Source: Thermoplasmatota archaeon (GTDB lineage Archaea; Thermoplasmatota; Thermoplasmata; UBA10834). Taken from it: a stretch of 11,884 nucleotides of DNA. A program made the translations under genes and the position numbers. The notes beneath the pieces are model-generated. The model was not told the DNA's origin. It was given only the letters and a program-made list of their open reading frames with translations, and did no database searches. The DNA is taken from NCBI GenBank assembly GCA_030836605.1, contig JAUPMC010000117.1, positions 1 to 11,884 on the forward strand, in the 5' to 3' direction. Positions 7,159 through 11,884 of this stretch are shown here, one piece after another (the first letter of the stretch is position 1; each line of letters opens with the position of its first letter).

Positions 7159-7209
7159 AAAATCTAATTAGGCGTTGAGCATTCACGCTTAACGTAGCCG
7201 TGAGAGGGG
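7159..7209 (+). promoter_or_regulatory. Promoter and Shine-Dalgarno of the first aminotransferase
   Basis: The AT-rich AAAATCTAATTA (7159-7170) is the best TATA candidate and predicts a start near 7190. GAGAGGGGT (7201-7209 region) is a Shine-Dalgarno four bases before the TTG at 7214. It decides in favour of this non-ATG start. The region is divergent from the ThiI-like gene promoter, about 35 bases away. Confidence 0.5.
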
Positions 7210-7213
7210 TAAG

Positions 7214-8572
7214 TTGAACACTGAGCAAAAGAGCAAGGTTTCTTTGAAAAGAGTTGTGGACCCCCCAGGACCGAAGGCAAAGGCGATAGTCGAGAGAGAC
7301 AAGAAGTTCCTCTCGCCCTACAACAGGCCCTACTACTACCCGTTCGTGGTGGAGAAGGGCAAGGGCTGCATCATAGAGGACATCGACGGCAACGAGTATG
7401 TCGACTTCAACTCGGGTCTCGGGGCGATGAACGTCGGGCACTGCCATCCTGAGGTGGTCAAGGCTATAGCGAAGCAGTCCGAGCGGCTGCTGCACTACAG
7501 CTACACTGACTTCTACTACAGGCACGCGGTGGAGCTCGCGGAGAAGCTGAACGAGATCACGCCCGGCGACTATACGAAGAAGGTGTTCTTCAGCGGTTCC
7601 GGGGCGGAGAGCATCGAGGCCTTCGCGAAGGTCTCGAGGTGGCACTCGAAGCGGCCCCTGTTCCTGGCGTACACCGGCGCCTTCCACGGCCGGAGCATGG
7701 GCGCGCTGAGCTTCACGGCCAGCTCGATCGTGCAGAAGGCCAGGTACTTCCCGACGATGCCTGGGGTGTACCATGTGCCCTTCGCGTACTGCTACCGGTG
7801 CCCATACAAGCAGACCCTCCCTGACTGCAACTACTGGTGCGTGGACTTCATCGAGGACTTCGTCCTCAAGAAGTACGTGCCTCCGCAGGAGGTCGCGGCA
7901 TCGCTCATAGAGACGATACAGGGCGAGGGCGGCTATGTCGTCCCGCCGCCCGAGTACCACAAGCGCCTGAAGAAGCTGTACGACAAGTACGGCATCCTGT
8001 TCGGCGTGGACGAGGTCCAGTGCGGCATGGGCAGGACCGGGAAGTGGTGGGCGATCGAGCACTTCGGGGTCGTGCCTGACATCATATGCAGCTCCAAGGC
8101 CCTCGGGGGCGGGATATCCCTGGGCGCGACCATCGGCCGCGCGGAGATATTCGACTGGGACGCCGGGTCCCACTGCACGACGCTCGGGGGCACCCCGGTC
8201 GCGTGCGAGGCCTCGCTGGCGACCATCAGGGTCATCGAGAAGGAGAAGCTGATGGAGAACGCCACGAGGATCGGCGACCACATAATGAAGCGGATGAGGG
8301 AGGTCATGGAGACCTCCGACATCGTGGGCGATGTCAGGGGCAAAGGCCTCATGATCGGCGTCGAGATCATCAAGGACAAGAAGTCGAAGGCGAAGTTCGG
8401 CGTCGGCGCGCACGACATCATCCACAAGGCCTGGAAGAAGGGCGTCGTGGCCATAGGCGCGGGCGAGAACTGCTTCAGGATTGCACCCCCGCTCGTGATC
8501 ACGAAGGACCAGGCCGACTTCGGCGTCGATGTGCTCACCGAGTGCATCAAGGAGGTCGAGAAGGAGCGGTGA
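7214..8572 (+). CDS. Class III PLP-dependent aminotransferase (GABA/omega-amino acid aminotransferase family)
   Basis: This is a 452-residue fold-type I PLP enzyme that should move an amino group from an omega-amino acid or ornithine-like substrate to a 2-oxo acid. Related Pyrococcus proteins act as amino acid racemases, so the exact reaction is open. Visible signatures are the N-terminal DPPGPKA (16-22), IDGNEYVDF (57-65), the phosphate-binding SGSGAE (127-132), ETIQGEGG (233-240), DEVQCGMGRTGK (266-277; Asp266 contacts the PLP pyridine nitrogen) and SSKALGGG (293-300), with Lys295 the Schiff-base lysine. Four cysteines in a CxxCx8CxxxC pattern (193, 196, 205, 209) form a possible metal or disulfide site shared with the next gene. 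The start is TTG at 7214, backed by a strong Shine-Dalgarno. A strong hairpin follows the stop. Confidence 0.92.
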   Translation: MNTEQKSKVSLKRVVDPPGPKAKAIVERDKKFLSPYNRPYYYPFVVEKGKGCIIEDIDGNEYVDFNSGLGAMNVGHCHPEVVKAIAKQSERLLHYSYTDFYYRHAVELAEKLNEITPGDYTKKVFFSGSGAESIEAFAKVSRWHSKRPLFLAYTGAFHGRSMGALSFTASSIVQKARYFPTMPGVYHVPFAYCYRCPYKQTLPDCNYWCVDFIEDFVLKKYVPPQEVAASLIETIQGEGGYVVPPPEYHKRLKKLYDKYGILFGVDEVQCGMGRTGKWWAIEHFGVVPDIICSSKALGGGISLGATIGRAEIFDWDAGSHCTTLGGTPVACEASLATIRVIEKEKLMENATRIGDHIMKRMREVMETSDIVGDVRGKGLMIGVEIIKDKKSKAKFGVGAHDIIHKAWKKGVVAIGAGENCFRIAPPLVITKDQADFGVDVLTECIKEVEKER

Positions 8573-8573
8573 G

Positions 8574-8591
8574 CCGCCGGGCGTCCGGCGG
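8574..8591 (+). terminator. Strong hairpin right after the first aminotransferase
   Basis: CCGCCGG (8574-8580) and CCGGCGG (8585-8591) form a perfect 7-bp GC stem with the 4-base loop GCGT, starting two bases after the stop codon. No T-run follows, so it is not a classic intrinsic terminator. It may instead stabilise the 3' end of the mRNA or slow readthrough into the next gene. Confidence 0.4.
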
Positions 8592-8601
8592 ACTCGCCTC
8601 C

Positions 8602-8638
8602 CGAAACCCCTTCATATCGACATATCGGGAGTCAGGAG
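8602..8638 (+). promoter_or_regulatory. Promoter, tandem CATATCG repeat and Shine-Dalgarno of the second aminotransferase
   Basis: CGAAAC (8602-8607) is BRE-like and TTCATAT (8611-8617) is TATA-like, predicting a start near 8640. The TATA overlaps a tandem repeat CATATCGA-CATATCGG (8613-8628) that could be an operator. GGAG (8635-8638) is a Shine-Dalgarno nine bases before the ATG at 8648. If transcription starts at 8640 the Shine-Dalgarno would be excluded, so the leader length is uncertain. Confidence 0.45.
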
Positions 8639-8647
8639 TCTGATATC

Positions 8648-10012
8648 ATGAACTACAGCAAGAAATGGAAGCTCAAGGGGCCGAAGATCGTGGTGGAGCC
8701 GCCAGGCCCCAAGTCGAAGAAGATATTGGCTCGGAAGGAGAAGTGCGTCACTGACGGCATCAGGATCGGGCTGCCGACCGCACTCGATGTCGCTGAGGGT
8801 CCGTTCATGAGGGACGTCGACGGGAACGTGTTCCTCGACTTCACCGCGGGCATAGGCGTGCACAACTGCGGCCACAGGCCGGAGGCCATGGTCAAGGCGT
8901 GCAAGGACCAGCTGGACAAGTTCATCCACATATGCGTGATGGTGTCCCCTTACGAGTCGTACATCAAGCTGGCCGAGGAGATGGCCAAGATATGCCCCGG
9001 CAAGCTGGAGAAGAGCATATTCCTGAACAGCGGGTCCGAGGCGATAGAGAACGCCCTCAAGATCGCGAGGTCGTACACCAAGAAGAAGTGGATAGTGTCG
9101 TACAGGACCTCGTTCCACGGAAGGACGTTCATGGACATCTCCCTCACGGGCAAGGAGAAGCCCTACAGGGACGGGTTCCACCCGCTGGTGCCATATGTGC
9201 AGCACGTGGACTTCGCGTACTGTTACAGGTGCCCCCTGGGACTGTCGCACCCGTCCTGCAACCTCGCGTGCGCGGACACGATTCGCACAGTAATCGAGAC
9301 GGCGCCGCTCGCCGGGGACGTGTGCGCGTTCGTCATCGAGCCGGTCGAGGGCGAGGGCGGCTTCATCAACCCGCCCCCGGGATACTGGGAGAAGATACGG
9401 AAGATCTGCGACGACAACGACATCGTCTTCATAGACGACGAGGTCCAGACGGGCTTCGGCAGGACCGGCAAGATGTTCGCGATCGAGAACTGGAAGGTCG
9501 AGCCGGACATCATCGTCTCCGGGAAGGGCCTATCCCTGGGCATGCCCCTGGGAGGCGTCACGGGCAAGGCGAAGATCATGGCCACGCCCCCGCCCGCGAG
9601 CCTGGGCGGGACCTTCGGAGGCAACCCCGTGTGCTGCGCCGGCGCGCTCGAGTCCATCAAGATGACCAAGAAGGTGCTCTCGAACACGAAGATGATCAAC
9701 AAGGTCGAGACGAAGCGCCTGAACGAGTGGAAGGCGAAGTACGAGGTCGTGGGGGACGTCCGGGGCCTCGGCGCGATGATGGGCATGGAGCTGGTCAAGA
9801 CGAAGGCCGGGAAGGAGCCGGCGACGGAGCTGGCGAGGGCCGTACAGCTGGCGTGCTTCAAGAAGGGCCTGTACATACTCACCGCGGGCGCGTACGGGAA
9901 CGTGGTGAGGCTGCACCCGCCGCTGAACATCGACCAGAAGCTGCTCGTGAAGGGCCTGGACATACTCGAGTCCGCGCTCGCCGAGGAGTCGAAGAAGGCC
10001 GGGCTCATCTAG
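8648..10012 (+). CDS. Second class III PLP-dependent aminotransferase
   Basis: This 454-residue paralogue of the preceding enzyme has the same fold and length. It carries VEPPGPKS (16-23), VDGNVFLDF (57-65), NSGSEA (127-132), EPVEGEGG (231-238), DDEVQTGFGRTGK (263-275) and SGKGLSLG (291-298), with Lys293 the predicted PLP lysine and Asp264 its partner. The CxxCx8CxxxC cysteines recur at 192, 195, 204 and 208. Glu234 stands where many family members, including the neighbour, have Gln. The C-terminal NVVRLHPPLNI (418-428) holds the family's conserved Arg. Divergence from the neighbour around the substrate-facing N-terminal segment (34-50) suggests a different substrate. It has a candidate promoter of its own. 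Likely roles are aminotransferase for GABA, beta-alanine or a branched omega-amino acid, or amino acid racemase. Confidence 0.92.
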   Translation: MNYSKKWKLKGPKIVVEPPGPKSKKILARKEKCVTDGIRIGLPTALDVAEGPFMRDVDGNVFLDFTAGIGVHNCGHRPEAMVKACKDQLDKFIHICVMVSPYESYIKLAEEMAKICPGKLEKSIFLNSGSEAIENALKIARSYTKKKWIVSYRTSFHGRTFMDISLTGKEKPYRDGFHPLVPYVQHVDFAYCYRCPLGLSHPSCNLACADTIRTVIETAPLAGDVCAFVIEPVEGEGGFINPPPGYWEKIRKICDDNDIVFIDDEVQTGFGRTGKMFAIENWKVEPDIIVSGKGLSLGMPLGGVTGKAKIMATPPPASLGGTFGGNPVCCAGALESIKMTKKVLSNTKMINKVETKRLNEWKAKYEVVGDVRGLGAMMGMELVKTKAGKEPATELARAVQLACFKKGLYILTAGAYGNVVRLHPPLNIDQKLLVKGLDILESALAEESKKAGLI

Positions 10013-10021
10013 GCGCCCGGG

Positions 10022-10056
10022 CCTCAAACACCTTCCTCAAACCGCTTCCTTGTTTT
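10022..10056 (+). terminator. Possible pyrimidine/T-rich transcription terminator
   Basis: This tract begins ten bases after the second aminotransferase stop and ends in CTTCCTTGTTTT. Archaeal RNA polymerase commonly terminates on T-rich non-template DNA without a hairpin, so it could end the aminotransferase transcript. The T content is only moderate. Confidence 0.35.
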
Positions 10057-10101
10057 CACATCGCCATCTCCCGCGCGCGGCGTGGCCAGACGGACCAAAA
10101 C

Positions 10102-10109
10102 GTATATAC
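10102..10109 (+). promoter_or_regulatory. TATA box of the semialdehyde dehydrogenase gene
   Basis: GTATATAC preceded by ACCAAAAC is the best TATA/BRE pair in the window. Transcription should start near 10130, giving a leader of about 200 bases before the ATG at 10336. That is long compared with the leaderless or short-leader genes elsewhere in the window. Confidence 0.7.
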
Positions 10110-10132
10110 ACACGGAGCACATTTGGGCAAAA

Positions 10133-10199
10133 CTGGGCCTTATCCGTAGAATGTATCCGCGGAATCAAGGCCCGGAGTCGAACGTATTCCTAACTCCGG
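10133..10199 (+). promoter_or_regulatory. Two mutually exclusive hairpins in the dehydrogenase leader
   Basis: Stem A pairs GGGCCTT (10135-10141) with AAGGCCC (10167-10173). Stem B pairs CCGGAGT (10172-10178) with ACTCCGG (10193-10199). Both are perfect 7-bp stems and share bases 10172-10173, so both cannot form fully at once. The stem A loop contains tandem imperfect 13-mers starting TATCCG. This is the layout of a switching leader, but no known riboswitch core was recognised. Confidence 0.4.
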
Positions 10200-10304
10200 A
10201 TTGAAATGTTGACGGGAGTGCGTCGCGCCAGGCGGACCCGTGCGAGGGGGAGAGCGAACCCACCGGCGCGCCAGATAGACGGGCTCGACTCGTACACGGT
10301 TGGA

Positions 10305-10326
10305 TTGGTCTGAACGACCAAGAGGA
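10305..10326 (+). promoter_or_regulatory. Hairpin against the Shine-Dalgarno of the dehydrogenase gene
   Basis: TTGGTC (10305-10310) and GACCAA (10316-10321) form a perfect 6-bp stem with the loop TGAAC. The 3' arm runs directly into the Shine-Dalgarno GAGGA (10322-10326), which is nine bases from the ATG at 10336. The hairpin may tune ribosome access, and the Shine-Dalgarno supports this start over the in-frame TTG at 10300. Confidence 0.45.
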
Positions 10327-10335
10327 ATCGATAGG

Positions 10336-11793
10336 ATGGCTGTGCTGGACCCAGTGAGCAGGAACTATGGCAGGTTGAAGAACTACGTGAACGGGGAGTG
10401 GGTCGACTCTGGATCGTCCAAGGCCCTCGAAGTGAGGGACCCCGCGACCACGGATGTGATCGCCCAGGTGCCCCTCTCGACGAAGGAGGAGACCAAGGCG
10501 GCGATCGAGACCGCGCAGGAGGCGTGGTGGAGCTGGAGGGAGACGGCGCCTGGCGACAGGACCCGGTGCTTCTTCAAGCTCAAGACGATCATGGAGCGCG
10601 AGTACGAGAACATCGCGAGGATCATATCGCAGGAGCAGGGCAAGACGATCGACGACGCCCGCGGGGAGACCCGGAGGTGCATAGACAACGTCGATGTCGC
10701 CGCTGGCATCACGTCGCTCCAGATGGGGTACAACCTCGAGGACGGCGCTGCGTCCAACATAGACGAGGAGGTCATCGTATCGCCCCTGGGCGTGTTCGCG
10801 GCCGTGTGCCCGTTCAACTTCCCCGGGATGGTCCCGTTCTGGTTCTGGCCGTACGCGGTCGCCACGGGCAACATGTTCATCGTGAAGCCGTCGGAGCAGG
10901 TGCCCATCACGACCCAGTACATGTTCAAGCTGATAGACCAGGCCGGCTTCCCGCCGGGCGTGATCAACCTCGTCAACGGCAGGGAGGACGCGGTCAACAC
11001 GTTCTTCGACCACAAGGACATCAAGGGGATATCGTTCGTCGGCTCGACCCCGGTGGCGAAGTGGATATACAAGACCGCGGGCGAGAAGGGCAAGAAGGTC
11101 CAGGCCCAGGGAGGGGCCAAGAACTCGCTCGTCGTCATGCCCGACGCGGTCCTCGACAAGACGGTCAACAACATGCTCGCGTCGTTCTACGGGTGCGCTG
11201 GCCAGAGGTGCCTCGCAGGCTCGAACATGATCGCGATAGGCGATGTGGCCGAGCCGCTCCTGAAGAAGTGGCTCGACGCGTCGAGGAACCTGAAGGTCGG
11301 CTGCGGCCTCGACGAGGCCTCTCAGATGGGCCCGGTCATCTCGGCCGCGGCGAAGGAGAAGGTCCTCGGGTACATCCAGAAGGGCGTGGACGAAGGGGCG
11401 AAGCTGCTCCTGGACGGCAGGGGCATCAAGGTCCCGGGCTTCGAGAAGGGGCACTTCATCGGGCCGACGGTGTTCGACGACGTGACGCCTGACATGACCA
11501 TCGCGAAGGAGGAGATCTTCGGGCCGGTCGTGTGCTTCCACCGGATGAAGAACCTCGACGAGGCGATCGAGTTCATACACCAGAGCCCGTTCGGGAACGC
11601 GTCCTCGATATACACCCAGAGCGGCAAGCTGGCCCGCGAGTTCCGATACAGATGTCAGGTCGGGAACGTCGGAATCAACGTCGGCTTGGTCGCGGCGATG
11701 GCCTACTTCCCGTTCGCGGGGTACAAAGATTCGTTCTTCGGGGACCTCCACGGTCAGGGTCAGGACGCAGTAAAGTTCTTTTCGGACAGGTAG
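10336..11793 (+). CDS. mmsA: CoA-acylating (methyl)malonate-semialdehyde dehydrogenase
   Basis: This is a 485-residue aldehyde dehydrogenase of the MmsA/IolA type. These enzymes oxidise methylmalonate or malonate semialdehyde with NAD+ and CoA, releasing CO2, to give propionyl-CoA or acetyl-CoA. Signatures are PFNFPGMVP (159-167; Asn161 in the oxyanion hole), IVKPSE (182-187), the cofactor-binding GSTPV (236-240), the catalytic Cys292 in GCAGQRCLAG (286-295) and EEIFGPV (392-398). As in this subfamily, the general-base Glu of hydrolytic aldehyde dehydrogenases is absent: Ala257 occupies the position in QAQGGAKN, which agrees with CoA rather than water taking the acyl group. Gln258 replaces the usual Leu there. 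The start at 10336 has a Shine-Dalgarno; a TTG 12 codons upstream is rejected. The aminotransferase neighbours could supply its substrate. Malonate versus methylmalonate semialdehyde cannot be decided from the sequence. Confidence 0.92.
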   Translation: MAVLDPVSRNYGRLKNYVNGEWVDSGSSKALEVRDPATTDVIAQVPLSTKEETKAAIETAQEAWWSWRETAPGDRTRCFFKLKTIMEREYENIARIISQEQGKTIDDARGETRRCIDNVDVAAGITSLQMGYNLEDGAASNIDEEVIVSPLGVFAAVCPFNFPGMVPFWFWPYAVATGNMFIVKPSEQVPITTQYMFKLIDQAGFPPGVINLVNGREDAVNTFFDHKDIKGISFVGSTPVAKWIYKTAGEKGKKVQAQGGAKNSLVVMPDAVLDKTVNNMLASFYGCAGQRCLAGSNMIAIGDVAEPLLKKWLDASRNLKVGCGLDEASQMGPVISAAAKEKVLGYIQKGVDEGAKLLLDGRGIKVPGFEKGHFIGPTVFDDVTPDMTIAKEEIFGPVVCFHRMKNLDEAIEFIHQSPFGNASSIYTQSGKLAREFRYRCQVGNVGINVGLVAAMAYFPFAGYKDSFFGDLHGQGQDAVKFFSDR

Positions 11794-11816
11794 GTTGTCA
11801 TCTCTCGGTGGTTCTG

Positions 11817-11884
11817 ATGGTTGTGTGCGATTTCCCGGAGTGCAATTCGTTCGGTTCGGTTATCAGGTTCGCTCTGGAGCTGGA
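11817..11884 (+). CDS. Possible start of an unidentified gene, cut by the window end
   Basis: An ATG 23 bases after the dehydrogenase stop opens a frame that stays open to the window end (22 codons). GGTGG, about eight bases before the ATG, could be a Shine-Dalgarno. The peptide starts MVVCDFPECNS and has two cysteines at 4 and 9. Codons are more T-ending (GTT, GAT, AAT, GGT) than in the neighbouring genes. No family was recognised; it may continue as a real gene or be chance. Confidence 0.35.
   Translation, partial: MVVCDFPECNSFGSVIRFALEL

Larger units (their letters stand above)
10013..10335 (+). other. 323-base stretch without a confident gene: 3' region, promoter and long leader
   Basis: No convincing long coding frame lies here. 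The first part, up to about 10060, is pyrimidine-rich (CCTCAAACACCTT and CCTCAAACCGCTT in tandem at 10022-10047, then CCTTGTTTT at 10048-10056) and could end the upstream transcript. A strong TATA box follows at 10102-10109, then a leader of about 200 bases with several perfect inverted repeats. Two short frames (10151-10204, 17 codons; 10206-10313, 35 codons) are possible but unsupported. Confidence 0.6.

Noticed and set aside
10135..10199. tRNA or other small RNA gene
   Set aside because: On one strand a TTCGAC piece resembles a T-loop, but the arms do not form a T-stem, and no D-arm, anticodon arm or acceptor stem could be drawn.
10300..10335. TTG start of the dehydrogenase at 10300
   Set aside because: It falls next to the hairpin at 10305-10321 with no Shine-Dalgarno seen in front, while the ATG at 10336 has GAGGA at good spacing and gives the usual length.
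10013..10335. CRISPR array or insertion sequence in the longest gap
   Set aside because: The repeats are pairs only, without regular spacers, and no terminal inverted repeats or transposase are present.

Overview
This window is GC-rich DNA from an archaeon, most likely a euryarchaeote and perhaps of the Thermoplasmata type (the phylum is inference; the domain is well supported). The evidence is ribosomal protein eL15, an archaeal family B DNA polymerase, an archaeal YchF/OLA1-type GTPase, TATA-box-like elements about 27-30 bases upstream of start codons, apparently leaderless genes, and heavy use of AGG (Arg) and ATA (Ile) codons. Every gene called here reads as intact, apart from those cut by the window edges.

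Layout. Positions 1-642 (+) hold the C-terminal part of a KsgA/Dim1 rRNA dimethyltransferase. It runs tail-to-tail, with a 32-base overlap, into a DUF1611 P-loop protein (611-1684, -). A 142-base divergent promoter region follows. Next comes a two-gene unit (+), the YchF-like GTPase (1827-3014) and PolB (3011-5404), coupled by an ATGA overlap. After a 125-base promoter and leader with hairpins comes ribosomal protein eL15 (5530-6243, +), which carries an unusual Ala/Pro/Lys-rich N-terminal extension. eL15 shares a CTAG with the end of a convergent gene (6240-7097, -) that looks like a shortened ThiI whose PP-loop signature has been lost.

The right half is metabolic. Two related class III PLP aminotransferases (7214-8572 and 8648-10012, +) are followed by a 323-base non-coding stretch and a CoA-acylating (methyl)malonate-semialdehyde dehydrogenase (10336-11793, +). 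Together they fit catabolism of an omega-amino acid such as beta-alanine or 3-aminoisobutyrate: transamination to a semialdehyde, then oxidation to acetyl-CoA or propionyl-CoA. This pathway is inferred from family membership and proximity. A short open frame at 11817-11884 may be the start of another gene.

The most interesting signals are: the ThiI-like protein with a destroyed PP-loop; the roughly 200-base leader of the dehydrogenase, with two mutually exclusive hairpins and a third against the Shine-Dalgarno; the structured leader and N-terminal extension of eL15; an exact 11-base element shared by two promoters; and a codon-context bias in which Asp and Tyr switch to T-ending codons before valine. 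No CRISPR array, tRNA, rRNA, insertion sequence or intein was found.
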